A DNA stretch of 64,000 nt from Streptomyces peucetius (GTDB lineage Bacteria > Actinomycetota > Actinomycetes > Streptomycetales > Streptomycetaceae), in contig NZ_CP107567.1 in the NCBI RefSeq assembly GCF_025854275.1, forward strand, positions 5,332,001 to 5,396,000. Reading direction: 5' to 3'. Numbering within the stretch: the first letter of the stretch is position 1; every line of letters starts with the position of its first letter. The position numbers and the translations under genes were made by a program. Below, in pieces: positions 35,338 to 46,018 of the stretch. Below the pieces are notes generated by a model that did no database searches, was not told the origin of the DNA, and worked only from the letters and a program-made list of their open reading frames with translations.

Positions 35338-36243
35338 TTAGTCGAGTTCCTCGGGTGCCCTCAGCCGCACCACCGTCGTCACCGTGTGCCGCGTGGTGCC
35401 CAGTTCCACCTCCGCGACCACCCCCGGCTCGACGACCCGGTAGGCGACCTCGCCGATCCCGGTCGCGACCGCCGTCCCGCTCGCGCCGCCGGCCCGCCCG
35501 GCCAGCAGGGCCGCCGCCTGCGCCCGCAGCCCGGGCGGCATCGGGCTGGACACCACCGGCGTGTCGTCGTCGGGCAGCACCAGGGTCAGCGCGGTGGGCC
35601 GGGCCGGAGCGCCGGTGAAGCCGACCACGGCCGCGTCGTGCGTGCGGGTGTGCCGGAGCTTGCGCCACAACCGCACCCCGCCCCGGTAGGTCTGGTCCAG
35701 CCGCTTGACCACCAGCCCCTCGACACCGATCGCCGGCAGGCTCTCGTACCAGCCCGCCGCCTCCGCCCGGTCCAGCGTCATCGGCACGGGCTGCAGCGGC
35801 GGCCCCAGCGGCCCGGTCACCGCCACCAGCCGCGCCCGCCGCTTCTCGTACGCCAGCGGCCGCAGGTCCTCGCCGGCCTCCGCCAGCAGATCGAAGGCGG
35901 CGTACGAGGCGGGCAGGGCGCGGGCGAGCGCGGGAGCCCGTCCGGGCGTGGCGGCCGCCCGCTTCTGCACGGCGGCGAAGTCGGTCCGCCCGTCCCGCCA
36001 CACCACGACCTCGCCGTCGAGCACGGTGTCGTCCGGCAGCTGCCGGGCGGCGGCGGCGAGATCGGGGAACGCGGCCGTGACGATCCGCCCCGAACGGGCC
36101 TGCAGCAGCACCTCGCCGCCGATGCGGAAGATCACCATGCGGTGCCCGTCGAACTTGGGCTCGTAGGCCAGATTGGTACCGCTCGGCAGGGCGTTCACCG
36201 ACTCGGCGAGCGCCACCTTCAGGGGCGGCCGGGGCAGCGTCAC
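35338..36243 (-). CDS. ligD: ATP-dependent DNA ligase (LigD ligase domain as a separate protein)
   Basis: A 301-residue DNA ligase. The nucleotidylation motif is YEPKFDGHRM (Lys in motif I); motif III lies in AAFDLLAEAG and motif IV in IGVEGLVVKRLDQTY. The GTG start overlaps the stop of the polymerase-domain gene by 4 bases (GTGA), so the two halves of LigD are made as separate coupled proteins. Together with Ku, encoded divergently nearby, it seals ends in non-homologous end joining. It is shorter than mycobacterial LigD because nuclease and polymerase parts are absent. Confidence 0.9.
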   Translation of the reverse strand: MTLPRPPLKVALAESVNALPSGTNLAYEPKFDGHRMVIFRIGGEVLLQARSGRIVTAAFPDLAAAARQLPDDTVLDGEVVVWRDGRTDFAAVQKRAAATPGRAPALARALPASYAAFDLLAEAGEDLRPLAYEKRRARLVAVTGPLGPPLQPVPMTLDRAEAAGWYESLPAIGVEGLVVKRLDQTYRGGVRLWRKLRHTRTHDAAVVGFTGAPARPTALTLVLPDDDTPVVSSPMPPGLRAQAAALLAGRAGGASGTAVATGIGEVAYRVVEPGVVAEVELGTTRHTVTTVVRLRAPEELD

Positions 36244-37127
36244 GGCAGGTGCCCGGCTCTGTCGCGGTCGTCGAGCGGGGCGAGCAGGTCGCCGTACCGC
36301 TCGAGCCGGGGGGCGATGTCGGAGAGCCGGAAGACGAGCCCGGCCCCGTCCGCGCGGCCCTCGTCCACCTCCTCCCAGGTCACCGGCGCGGAGACGGCCG
36401 GCTCCGGGCGCGCCCGCAGGGTGTACGGGGTCGCGGTGGTCTTCGCGGCGGCGTTCTGGCTGTGGTCGACGAAGACCTTGCCGGGCCGCAGAGCCCGGGC
36501 CATCCGGTGCAGGACCAGCTTCGGCAGGGCGGCCTCCCCCTCGACGGCCAGCGACTTCGCATAGGCCGAGACCTGCTCGGAGGGGGTGGGCTCCAGCGGC
36601 ACGGCCAGATGCAGCCCCTTGGAGCCGGACGTCTTGGCGTACGCGTCGAGGCCGTCGCGCGCGAGCCGGTCGCGCAGCCACAGGGCCACCTCGCAGCACT
36701 CGGCGATGCCGGCGGGCGCGCCCGGGTCGAGGTCGAACACCATGCGGTCCGCGACGGCGGGCCGGTCGGCCCGCCACTGCGGCGTGTGGAACTCGACCAC
36801 CAAGTTGGCCGCCCAGACGAGTGAGGCCAGGTCGCAGATCACCACCTGGCGCGCCTTCGGGTCCTCCGAGCGGGGGACCGGCGCCGTGCGCACCCAGTCG
36901 GGAGTGCCGGGCGGCGGGTTCTTGGTGAAGAACACCTGGCCGTCGGGACCGTCCGGGTATCGGAGGAAGGAGACCGGGCGGTCCCTGAGGTGGGGCAGGA
37001 TCGCCTCGGCCGTGACCGCGTAGTAGTGCACGATCTCGCCCTTGGTGGTCCCGGTGGCGGGATGGATGACCTTTTCCAGGTTGGTGAGCGCCAGGCGCCG
37101 CCCCTCCACCTCTGTGATCGGCGTCAT
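36240..37127 (-). CDS. LigD-type polymerase/primase domain protein
   Basis: A 295-residue archaeo-eukaryotic-primase-like polymerase of the LigD family. Catalytic aspartates are in RMVFDLDPGA, followed by KTSGSKGLHLAVPL and the C-terminal LRPGKVFVDHSQNAAAKTT. It begins with the usual LTNLEKVIHPATGTTKGE. The ATG at 37127 lies only 49 bases from the ku start on the other strand, so both promoters are squeezed into one short region. It fills gaps and adds nucleotides during end joining. Confidence 0.92.
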   Translation of the reverse strand: MTPITEVEGRRLALTNLEKVIHPATGTTKGEIVHYYAVTAEAILPHLRDRPVSFLRYPDGPDGQVFFTKNPPPGTPDWVRTAPVPRSEDPKARQVVICDLASLVWAANLVVEFHTPQWRADRPAVADRMVFDLDPGAPAGIAECCEVALWLRDRLARDGLDAYAKTSGSKGLHLAVPLEPTPSEQVSAYAKSLAVEGEAALPKLVLHRMARALRPGKVFVDHSQNAAAKTTATPYTLRARPEPAVSAPVTWEEVDEGRADGAGLVFRLSDIAPRLERYGDLLAPLDDRDRAGHLP

Positions 37128-37176
37128 ACGATGAGAATCCCACGATTTCCGGAATTTCGGATGAAAGGGATGAAAC

Positions 37177-38271
37177 GTGCGATCCATCTGGAACGGCGCG
37201 ATCTCCTTCGGGCTGGTCAGCATCCCGATCAAGCTGGTCAACGCCACGGAGAACCACTCCGTCTCGTTCCGCCAGATCCACGCCGCCGACGGCGGGCGCA
37301 TCCGCTACCGCAAGGTGTGCGAGCTGGAGGAGAAGGAGGTGACGCAGGCCGAGATCGGCAAGGCGTACGAGGACGCGGACGGGTCGATGATCCCGATCAC
37401 GGAGGAGGACCTCGCCGCCCTCCCGCTGCCGACCGCGAAGACCATCGAGATCGTCGCCTTCGTGCCGGCCTCCGAGATCGACCCGCTCCAGATGGACGCG
37501 GCCTACTACCTCTCGGCGAACGGCGTGCCGGCCGCCAAGCCGTACACCCTGCTGCGCGAGGCGCTCAAGCGCAGCAACCGCGTCGCCATCGCCAAGTTCG
37601 CGCTGCGCGGACGGGAGCGGCTCGGCATGCTCCGCGTCGTCGACGACGTGATCGCCATGCACGGGCTGCTGTGGCCGGACGAGATCAGGCAGCCGGAAGG
37701 CGTGGCCCCGCAGAGCGACGTGACCGTGCGGGACGCGGAACTCGACCTCGCCGACGCTCTGATGGACACGCTCGGTGAGGTCGACCTCGAGTCGCTGCAC
37801 GACGACTACCGCGACGCGGTCGAGGCCATGATCGCCGCGAAGGCCGAGGGCGGCGGCGCTGCCGTCGAGCCGGCTCCGGCGGAGCGCGAGGGCGGCAAGG
37901 TCATCGACCTGATGGCGGCGCTGGAGAGCAGTGTGCGCGCGGCGCAGGAGGCGCGCGGCGAGGGGGCGGAGGAGCCCGCCGGTGACGAGGCGCGGGTGAC
38001 GCCGATCAAGGGGCGGCGTTCCGCGGCGGCTCCGAAGGAGCAGGGCGGCAAGAAGTCGACGTCCGCGGCGAAGAAGACCGCGGCCAAGAAGACCACGGCC
38101 AAGTCGACGTCCACGGCGGCCAAGAAGTCCGCGTCGAAGTCCACGGCGGCCAAGAAGTCCGCGTCGAAGTCCACGGCCAAGTCGGCGTCCTCGGGCTCCT
38201 CTTCGTCCGGCGGGGCGTCGAAGAAGTCCGCGTCGAAGAAGGCGGCCCCGAGGAAGCGCTCCTCGGCGTGA
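37177..38271 (+). CDS. ku: Ku protein with long Lys/Ala/Ser tail
   Basis: A 364-residue Ku homologue. The core (about 1-270) starts RSIWNGAISFGLVSIPIKL and includes FRQIHAADGGRIRYRKVCE and KFALRGRERLGMLRVVDDV, diagnostic of bacterial Ku. The last ~90 residues are a Lys/Ala/Ser/Thr-rich basic tail of repeated KKSASKSTA units, probably DNA-binding. The GTG start has AAAGGGAT upstream. It forms a ring on DNA ends and recruits the ligase/polymerase encoded divergently. Confidence 0.95.
   Translation: MRSIWNGAISFGLVSIPIKLVNATENHSVSFRQIHAADGGRIRYRKVCELEEKEVTQAEIGKAYEDADGSMIPITEEDLAALPLPTAKTIEIVAFVPASEIDPLQMDAAYYLSANGVPAAKPYTLLREALKRSNRVAIAKFALRGRERLGMLRVVDDVIAMHGLLWPDEIRQPEGVAPQSDVTVRDAELDLADALMDTLGEVDLESLHDDYRDAVEAMIAAKAEGGGAAVEPAPAEREGGKVIDLMAALESSVRAAQEARGEGAEEPAGDEARVTPIKGRRSAAAPKEQGGKKSTSAAKKTAAKKTTAKSTSTAAKKSASKSTAAKKSASKSTAKSASSGSSSSGGASKKSASKKAAPRKRSSA
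38111..38170. repeat. Exact 30-base tandem repeat in ku tail
   Basis: Two identical 30-base units (38111-38140 and 38141-38170) encode the basic Ku tail repeat, with partial copies on both sides. In-frame expansion or loss would change tail length without frameshift. Confidence 0.9.
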
Positions 38272-38379
38272 GTACGGGGCCGCCCCGGTCGGCGGCCACG
38301 GTCGAGCTGATGCGGGCCGTGGGGGCCGAACCTAGACTGGCGAGGCCCGGAAAGTCCCGTTTCAAGGGAGATGCACGTC

Positions 38380-38454
38380 ATGTCCAAACGAGGCAACAAG
38401 CGCCGCGCCCGCAAGAAGAAGGGCGCGAACCACGGCAAGCGCCCCAACGCCTGA
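38380..38454 (+). CDS. 24-residue basic protein resembling ribosomal protein bL37
   Basis: A very small gene. The predicted 24-residue product starts MSKRGNKRRARKKKGANHG and ends KRPNA. Sequence and length closely resemble, from memory, the actinobacterial large-subunit ribosomal protein bL37, which has the same length and the same ANHGKRPNA-type C-terminus. AAGGGAG lies about 9 bases upstream of the ATG, and a perfect terminator hairpin follows about 30 bases after the stop, so it looks like a free-standing transcription unit. An in-frame ATG nine bases earlier would add three residues. The ku gene ends 108 bases upstream. Confidence 0.75.
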   Translation: MSKRGNKRRARKKKGANHGKRPNA

Positions 38455-38482
38455 CGCCGAGCGGTCGTGCGAGCTGTGCGAG

Positions 38483-38514
38483 GGAGCCGGACCCGGCGAA
38501 ACGGGTCCGGCTCC
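38483..38514 (+). terminator. Strong terminator hairpin after the small basic gene
   Basis: A perfect 13-base-pair stem (GGAGCCGGACCCG with CGGGTCCGGCTCC) closes a GCGAAA hexaloop. It lies 29 bases after the stop of the bL37-like gene and between converging genes. Confidence 0.75.
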
Positions 38515-38570
38515 GTGCCGTGAATCCGCCGCCACCGCGGCAGCGGCAGAGTGCGGTCGGCGGTAAGCGG

Positions 38571-38974
38571 TCAGCCGGTCACCTCGGCGCCTGTCGGGAG
38601 CGGCGGTTCGGCGCCGATCCGGTCCAGCTCCTCGTCGGTGAGGACCCGGGAGCGGAGCAGGAAACGCACCCCCTCCGGCGCCTCCAGCGAGAAGCCGCTG
38701 CCGCGCCCGGCCACCACGTCGACGGTGAGGCGGGTGTGCCGCCAGTACGCGTACTGGTCCGCGCTCATCCAGAACGGCGTGTCACCGGCCACCCTGCCCA
38801 GCAGGACGTCCGAGCCGCCGACCCGGAACTCGCCGCGCGGATAGCACATCGGCGCGCTGCCGTCGCAGCAGCCGCCCGACTGGTGGAACATCACCGGCCC
38901 GTGCACGGCGACCAGTTGGGCGACGAGCTCCCCGGCTGCCGGCGTCAGCGACACCCGGACCGCCCGCTCGGCCA

Positions 38975-38975
<1 letters not shown>
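38571..38975 (-). CDS. DUF779 family protein
   Basis: A 134-residue protein containing VMFHQSGGCCDGSAPMCYPRGEF, the Cys-rich signature of DUF779, and FWMSADQYAYWRHTRLTVDVVAGRG. The start ATG shares one base with the stop of the aldehyde dehydrogenase gene (TGATG). DUF779 genes typically sit beside aldehyde dehydrogenase genes and may serve the same pathway; the Cys/His cluster suggests a metal site. Biochemical function is unknown. Confidence 0.87.
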
Positions 38976-40492
<1,517 letters not shown>

Positions 40493-40685
40493 GGTGGCTC
40501 TCCTCGGAGGATGGCGAGTGAGGTGCCGCGGCGGCGTCGTGCCGCCGTGGCGGCTCACACTGTGCGCCGGAGAGGTTGGCGCGAGGTTGGCGTCCGGCGC
40601 GGGCACCGCCACCGGCTGGGCAGCAGCCGGCCGTCGTCCGCCGGCCTTCGGTCGTCGTGCGGGCCGCCGGCCGTCGTGCGGGCCG

Positions 40686-41933
40686 TCAGTCGTCGTGCAG
40701 GGCCGTGCTCAACCGCCCGGCGGCCAGCGCCCGGCGCGCGTCGCCCGCCCCCAGCAGACGCAGCGCGTGCTCGTGCACCGCCACGTCGTACGGGGCACGT
40801 TCGCCGTAACGGAGCGCGTGCTCGGGGCGGGTGCTGGCGAGGACCGCCTCCCGTACGGCCACCTCCAGCCGGGCCCGCCACTCGACGATCCCCGGCGCCT
40901 CCGACCGGTGGAGCAGCGGGCCGCGGTAGTGGCGCAGCGCGGCGGCGGTGTCACCGCTCTCCAGCGCGCGCATCAGATCGACGGCGTCGCACGAGACGGG
41001 CGCGGTGAGGGCGTACCTGCGCGTGGCGATGCCACCGGACAGCGCGCGTCGCAGGTGCGAGATCTCCGCCTTGAAGGTGGAGGCCGTGACCGGCCGCTCC
41101 CCGTACAGCGCCTCGCGCAGCCGCTCCGGCGAGAAGCCGTCCGGCTCCAGCGTGAGCAGCGTCAGGATCTCCAGCTGGCGTGGCCGCAACGGCAGCGGAG
41201 CACCGTCCCGCACCGCCTCCCGCGCCCCGAGGCAGCGCAGTCGCACGCCGCTGCCCGGCGCCCCGGGCGGGCCCGCGGCCCCGGCATCGGCCCGCAGCCG
41301 TGCCTCGATCGTCGAGACGAGCGTCCGCACGGTGGACATGGCCAGCGGATGCGAACGGTCCCATGTCGTCGACAGGTCCAGGACACCGAGCACCCGGCCG
41401 CCGGGGTCGTGGATCGGCGCGCAGTAGCAGACCCAGCCGTGCAGCGCGGTCACCAGGTGTTCGGCGGAGAAGACGGTGCTGGGGCGGTCCGTGCGCAGGG
41501 CGAGTGACAGGGCGTTGGTGCCCATGGCCTGCTCGTCCCAGCGCCCGCCGGGTGCGAAGTTGACCCGCTCGGCGCGACGCTTCATGGTCTGCCCGCCGCA
41601 GGTCCACAGGATGGTGCCGGACTCGTCGGTCACCGCCGTCACGAAACCGGCGTCCTCGGCGATGCTGAGCAGTTCGTCCCCGAGATCGTCGACCGGCCGG
41701 CGCAGCGGCGAGCGGGCCCAGCGGTGGTGCACCGTGCCCCCGTCGGAGACCGGGGCGCTGTCCAGGCCGGGGTCCACGCTGCTCAGCGAACGCACCCACG
41801 ACTCGGTGACCTCGGGCCGCAGTGCCTCGCCGCCGCCCGGCGACCGTCGGGCGGCCCTCAGCCGGGGCACCCAGCGGGACCACTCGTCCTCCAGGGCGGC
41901 CCGGCGCCGCCGGAGGTCACTGCGCTGTGACAT
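40686..41933 (-). CDS. GAF-domain transcriptional regulator (AcoR-like sensor part)
   Basis: A 415-residue protein. The N-terminal two thirds have a GAF-type sensor as in AcoR regulators ([81 protein letters not shown]). Instead of the AAA+ sigma-54 activator domain, the C-terminus has a winged-helix/OmpR-like region ([32 protein letters not shown]). The ATG has AGGGGAG upstream. It lies about 190 bases before the aldehyde dehydrogenase gene on the same strand, so aldehyde or alcohol sensing and control of that operon is likely. Confidence 0.85.
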   Translation of the reverse strand: MSQRSDLRRRRAALEDEWSRWVPRLRAARRSPGGGEALRPEVTESWVRSLSSVDPGLDSAPVSDGGTVHHRWARSPLRRPVDDLGDELLSIAEDAGFVTAVTDESGTILWTCGGQTMKRRAERVNFAPGGRWDEQAMGTNALSLALRTDRPSTVFSAEHLVTALHGWVCYCAPIHDPGGRVLGVLDLSTTWDRSHPLAMSTVRTLVSTIEARLRADAGAAGPPGAPGSGVRLRCLGAREAVRDGAPLPLRPRQLEILTLLTLEPDGFSPERLREALYGERPVTASTFKAEISHLRRALSGGIATRRYALTAPVSCDAVDLMRALESGDTAAALRHYRGPLLHRSEAPGIVEWRARLEVAVREAVLASTRPEHALRYGERAPYDVAVHEHALRLLGAGDARRALAAGRLSTALHDD

Positions 41934-42236
41934 GTTCTCCCCTGTCGCGGATCGGGGGACGACCGCCCATTCTCCGCCGGGAAGCCCCGCAGCGCACCAC
42001 CCCGTACGGACGGTTTCGGGGTGGGTCCCGAGCCGCCGGCGGCAGCCCGTATCGGATGCGAGTGCACGTTCCCAGCGCCGCATGGTTGGGGTAGCGTCCC
42101 GAAGGGCAGCGCCCAGTACCTGCTGCCCACATGGCCTGCGCCGGCCGGCGGCCGGGCGAGCAGCGCAACCGCCCCCGCAGCCGTACACCGCGACGTGGGC
42201 CGGACCCGACGGTACTCACCGGGACGGAGCCCGCGC
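41934..42236. other. Divergent control region
   Basis: 303 bases between the GAF regulator and the prenyl synthase. Around 42086-42095 the sequence GGTTGGGGTAGCGT could hold a -10 element (TAGCGT) for the rightward gene. No gene is supported here. Confidence 0.3.
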
Positions 42237-43208
42237 ATGGCATCCATGTCGTACCTTGACCTGCACCAGAAGTTCGCCGCTGACATCGAAGCGGAGACGG
42301 AGATCGCCCTCGAAAGGCTCGGCCCGGCAGCGGGGGAGCTGCGGAACGCGGTGACCGGTCTCTTACGGAACCAGAAGTTCACGTACCCCCTGTCCGTCCT
42401 GCCGTTGCTCGTGCACGGTGCGGAGACCGGTGTGCCGGGTCCTGCCGTCCCGCTCGCCGTCGTGCACGACCTCTGGTGGACCTCGGCCTGCTACCTCGAC
42501 GACGTGGCGGACGGCAATACGTCGATCGTGGCCGGCGGTGCCATGGGCGCGAACGAAGCCCTCCTCGCGTCCGTCGTCACGGGGCACGTGCTGCCGCTGT
42601 CGATCCTGCGGTCCCTGCGGGTCCCGGAAGAGATACGCGCCGTCCTGACGACCGAGGCACTGTCCTGCGCGACCGCTGCCGCCGAAGGCCAGCTGGCCGA
42701 CATGCGCGGGGACGCCGCGGGCGCCACCAGGGCGTCCGTCCTCGCCGCGTACCGCGGCAAGTCGAGCGCACCCTTCCGCATGATCATGGCGATGGCGGCG
42801 ACCCTGGCGGAGGCGGACACGGACCGGACCGAAACGTGGCGCGGCTTCGGCGATGTGTTCGGCGTCCTGTGGCAGCTCTTCAACGACCAGGAGGACATGC
42901 TCACCGGCCGCGACGAGGACCTGCGGAACGGCACGGTGACCTACCTCTTCGCCTGCGCCCTCGACGGCGGCTCTCCCGCGCCGGCCGAACGCCTCCTGTC
43001 GCTGCACGCCGCTGCCCCGGCGTCCCACGCCGCGCGCCGCGAACTGGCCGGCCTCCTCAGGGCGCCCACCAACCTCGACCGCTTCCGCCGGGACGTCGAC
43101 GCCTTCCGCGAGAGCGCGCTCCGTCTGCTCGGCGAACTGGGCGGCGACAAGGAGTACTTGCCGGTGCTGGCCGACCTCGTGGACCGCTCGTCCCGGGTGA
43201 TGCTGTGA
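42237..43208 (+). CDS. Polyprenyl synthetase family protein
   Basis: A 323-residue all-helical protein of the isoprenyl diphosphate synthase fold. The first aspartate-rich motif is intact (YLDDVADG, DDxxD at residues 88-92). The second is altered to NDQED (in LWQLFNDQEDMLTGRDEDL) instead of DDxxD. It is shorter and more divergent than housekeeping synthases and has no isoprenoid genes beside it. The altered second motif could mean a changed allylic substrate, or a transferase acting on a peptide or small molecule. The ATG at 42237 has CGGAGC upstream; 42246 is an alternative. Confidence 0.77.
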   Translation: MASMSYLDLHQKFAADIEAETEIALERLGPAAGELRNAVTGLLRNQKFTYPLSVLPLLVHGAETGVPGPAVPLAVVHDLWWTSACYLDDVADGNTSIVAGGAMGANEALLASVVTGHVLPLSILRSLRVPEEIRAVLTTEALSCATAAAEGQLADMRGDAAGATRASVLAAYRGKSSAPFRMIMAMAATLAEADTDRTETWRGFGDVFGVLWQLFNDQEDMLTGRDEDLRNGTVTYLFACALDGGSPAPAERLLSLHAAAPASHAARRELAGLLRAPTNLDRFRRDVDAFRESALRLLGELGGDKEYLPVLADLVDRSSRVML

Positions 43209-43353
43209 TCCGACGGGGGACGACCCGCCGGCCCCGGGTCCTGGGTGTTGCTCCTCGACGTGGCGAACGGTGACTGCCCACCGACGAGGAAGAGTGGTCG
43301 CGACTCCTCACGCATCGCCCTCTCGGGGCCGTCGGCCTCGCGGCCGCCACGGT

Positions 43354-44448
43354 TCAGCTCCCGTCCGGCGGCAGGTCCCACAAGCACAGCGATGTCCCGT
43401 CCCCGGAGACCGTGTACCAGCTGCCGCCACCCGCCGAGCGGGCCGGTCCGGCGACGGCGAAGGGGTAGGCGATCCGGCCGCGCAGCGACATCGTGCGCGC
43501 GTCGACGAGCCAGTGGCGGGCCGTGCCGTGGGCCGCGTCGCACTCTGAGGTGCCGGCGACGACGGTGTCCTCGTCCACGAAGGCAGCCTCGTGGTCCCAG
43601 TGCACGCGGCCCTCGCCGGTGCCGTCGGGGTGCGGCGGCACAGTGCCCTCGGCGTCGAGCTCCCGCAGGACCGAGCCGTCGTCCGCCGAGTGGAGGTACA
43701 GGGTGTACTGCCCGATGTCCCCGGCCAGCAGCAGCCCGCCGGACGGACTCACCCCGTGCAGCAGCAGTTCGTCGTCGATCTTCCTGACCGACAGCCGCCG
43801 CCCGTCCCACCGCCCCCAGAGCGCGGGGGACCCCTCCTCGCCCTCGCCGACACTCAGCCCCGTCTGCGCCGGGTCCGGGTGCGGCGTGTGGTGCGAACCG
43901 GAGCCCACGGTCAGGGTCTGCGCCTGTCCCAGCACCCTGCCGTCGGCGGCGTCGAGGACCAGCCACAGCTCCTGGTCGTCCTCACCCTGCCCGCCGGCGC
44001 TCAACGGTCCGCGGACGTGCGTCCACACGAGCCTGCCGTCCGCGGAGAACGCCGCCGACCCGCTGTCCGGATACCGGTGGTCCTCGTCGTCGGCGTACTC
44101 GCCGAACGACTCGTGCGCCGAGAAGCACGCGCCGCCCCAGCAGCCGTGCCGCACCTCCCAGCGCGTCGCCCCGGAGGCGTCGACGGCCCGCACCGCGTGC
44201 ACACCGGCGAACACCGCCAGGTCACCCTCCGGCGACACCGCGACCTCGCCGAAGCGCCGCGGCCAGGGAGCGGGGATACGTGCTTCCGCGGGTGGCCCGT
44301 CCGCATCGAGATCCCGTACGACGACTTCGTCGTCTCCGCGCTGGACCAGCAGCCGTCGACCGGGCGGGTGCGCCACTTCGGGTGCGTCCGCCGTCGCCGC
44401 CCGCAGCGGAGCGGCGACGGTGGCGACGAGACGGGCGGTGACGGTCAC
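43354..44448 (-). CDS. WD40/beta-propeller-like hypothetical protein
   Basis: A 364-residue protein with several propeller-like blades (for example EVAVSPEGDLAVFAGVHAVRAVDASG, SAAFSADGRLVWTHVRGP, WYTVSGDGTSLCLWDLPPDG). No signal peptide is evident, so it is probably cytoplasmic. The GTG at 44448 follows GGAG; the frame remains open further upstream but overlaps the divergent gene. Function unknown. It converges with the prenyl synthase gene across a 145-base gap. Confidence 0.7.
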   Translation of the reverse strand: MTVTARLVATVAAPLRAATADAPEVAHPPGRRLLVQRGDDEVVVRDLDADGPPAEARIPAPWPRRFGEVAVSPEGDLAVFAGVHAVRAVDASGATRWEVRHGCWGGACFSAHESFGEYADDEDHRYPDSGSAAFSADGRLVWTHVRGPLSAGGQGEDDQELWLVLDAADGRVLGQAQTLTVGSGSHHTPHPDPAQTGLSVGEGEEGSPALWGRWDGRRLSVRKIDDELLLHGVSPSGGLLLAGDIGQYTLYLHSADDGSVLRELDAEGTVPPHPDGTGEGRVHWDHEAAFVDEDTVVAGTSECDAAHGTARHWLVDARTMSLRGRIAYPFAVAGPARSAGGGSWYTVSGDGTSLCLWDLPPDGS

Positions 44449-44551
44449 AGGGGACTCCGCACGGGGATGCGACGCGGGGGAGACTGACGCCGCCAGAATA
44501 GGGGGCGGGGACCGGGGCGGAGCCTCCCGTCCGGGAGTGTGGAAGGCAGGT

Positions 44552-45073
44552 GTGCCGGTGAACCGGGAACTGATCGACGTGATCGGGCAGTTGCGCGCCG
44601 CCTTGGCCACCCGCCGCGAGTGGACCATGATGAACCTGCTGCCCGCGCCGGCCGCGGCCGGCGGTCCGGACGCAGCCCGACTCCCCGCCGCCGTCCGCGA
44701 GTTCCTCGCTGTCACGGACGGCGCCACCTGCGGCGACGTCACGCTCTTCTCGGCCGCGAACGTTCCGGCGATGCAGTTCTACGCCGACCCGGTCCCCGGA
44801 GCGGCGGCGGCCGTGCTGAGCCGTGAGGAATGGCTGTGCTGCGGCGTCGTCGGGGACGAGCCGCTCTTTGTACACCGCGCCACGGGAGAGATCTGGTACT
44901 TCCCCGACACGGGGACCGAGTGGCCGAAGTCCTCCGCGTTCGAGAAGGCCGCGGACGACCTGCACTCCTTCTTCCTGCACCACATGGCCGGCCCGGGCTA
45001 CCCCGCTCTCTCCGCCACCGGCCGCGACGACCAGTGGGCCGACCTGCTCGACAGCCTCGGCCGGCTGGCCTGA
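44552..45073 (+). CDS. SMI1/KNR4 (SUKH)-like protein
   Basis: A 173-residue protein with the SUKH pattern: LPAAVREFLAVTDGATCGDVTLFSA, then EPLFVHRATGEIWYFPDTG and a C-terminal helix AADDLHSFFLHHM. SUKH proteins often serve as immunity proteins against nucleic-acid-targeting toxins, but no toxin gene is next to it. The GTG at 44552 or 44558 may be the start; GGAAGGCAGG lies upstream. Divergent from the propeller-like gene. Confidence 0.65.
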   Translation: MPVNRELIDVIGQLRAALATRREWTMMNLLPAPAAAGGPDAARLPAAVREFLAVTDGATCGDVTLFSAANVPAMQFYADPVPGAAAAVLSREEWLCCGVVGDEPLFVHRATGEIWYFPDTGTEWPKSSAFEKAADDLHSFFLHHMAGPGYPALSATGRDDQWADLLDSLGRLA

Positions 45074-45153
45074 CACGGGCGGCGGCCCACGGAAAACCAC
45101 AGGACCGGGTGCCACTTCCTCCGGTACGTTCGGTGCTGTTCGAAGGGGGAGAA

Positions 45154-45885
45154 GTGGCGAAGCTCAATCAGATCATCGCCGTCGAAAAGGGCGTCAAGAG
45201 CAAGTCGTACCAGGACATCACCGCGGCCCACCAGAGGGTGCAGAAGGTGGCGCTGCTGGCCGGGATCTCGCGCACCTACCAGCCGAAGGACGAGGAGGGC
45301 GAGCAGTTGCCGCCCGAGTCCACGCGGGTGCAGGTGATGGCCGAGGACGTGCTGCGCGAGATGTCGGAGTCGCTGACCCGGCTGTTCGACGTGACCGCCA
45401 CCAAGGACTGGGCCAACTGCTCGGCCCGCGCGGACGTCGTCGTCGACGGGCGGACCGTGGTCCCGCAGGCGCCGGTCAGCTACCTGCTCTTCCTCGAGAA
45501 GCAGCTCACCGACCTGCACACCTTCGTGAAGAAGCTGCCCGTGCTGGACGCCGCCGAGTCCTGGTCCCCGGACCCGTCGACGGACTGGTGGAAGACGGAC
45601 CCGGTGCGGACCATCCGTACGAAGAAGGTGCCGCGCAACCACGTCAAGGCCGAGGCGACCGACAAGCACCCGGCGCAGGTCGAGGTGTACTACGAGGACG
45701 TGCCGATCGGCTACTGGACCACGGTCAAGTTCTCCGGCGCGCTTCCGGCGCGACGGGTGAACGAGCTGCTCGGACGGGTCGAGAAGCTGCAGCACGCGGT
45801 GAAGTTCGCCCGCGAGGAGGCCAACGGCACCGAGGTCACCGACCAGCGCGTCGGGGACGCGGTGTTCGGCTACCTCTTCGGCTGA
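45154..45885 (+). CDS. Conserved hypothetical protein
   Basis: A 243-residue soluble protein that I cannot assign. It starts AKLNQIIAVEKGVKSKSYQDITAAHQRVQK and has a central VTATKDWANCSARADVVVDGRTVV, a dense Trp segment (ESWSPDPSTDWWKTDPVRTIR) and a C-terminal helix EKLQHAVKFAREEANGTEV. The GTG has an excellent GAAGGGGGAG site. A hairpin-rich region with permuted tRNA-like elements follows directly. No membrane segment or recognised active site. Confidence 0.72.
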   Translation: MAKLNQIIAVEKGVKSKSYQDITAAHQRVQKVALLAGISRTYQPKDEEGEQLPPESTRVQVMAEDVLREMSESLTRLFDVTATKDWANCSARADVVVDGRTVVPQAPVSYLLFLEKQLTDLHTFVKKLPVLDAAESWSPDPSTDWWKTDPVRTIRTKKVPRNHVKAEATDKHPAQVEVYYEDVPIGYWTTVKFSGALPARRVNELLGRVEKLQHAVKFAREEANGTEVTDQRVGDAVFGYLFG

Positions 45886-45958
45886 CGGCACCCCGGCCGG
45901 CGCCTTCGGGCACCGGCCCCACGATCGCCCCCGTGCGAGCGCGGGGGTGCGCAACAGG

Positions 45959-45987
45959 CGCGGGCCGGAAATGAGGACCGGTCCGCG
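45959..45987 (+). other. Stem-loop upstream of the permuted tRNA-like elements
   Basis: A 10-base-pair stem (CGCGGGCCGG with CCGGTCCGCG, one G-U pair) around the loop AAATGAGGA. It lies between the hypothetical gene and the first tRNA-like element and could terminate the former or lead the latter. The preceding 45886-45958 hold shorter GC hairpins. Confidence 0.45.
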
Positions 45988-46018
45988 TGATGGGCGCAAG
46001 CTGAAACTGAGGTTCAGC

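Noticed and set aside
38100..38180. Tandem repeats in the ku tail as a CRISPR-like array
   Set aside because: Units are adjacent without spacers and lie in frame inside a coding region.
44552..45885. SUKH-like protein plus downstream gene as a toxin/immunity pair
   Set aside because: The downstream protein shows no toxin, nuclease or secretion features.
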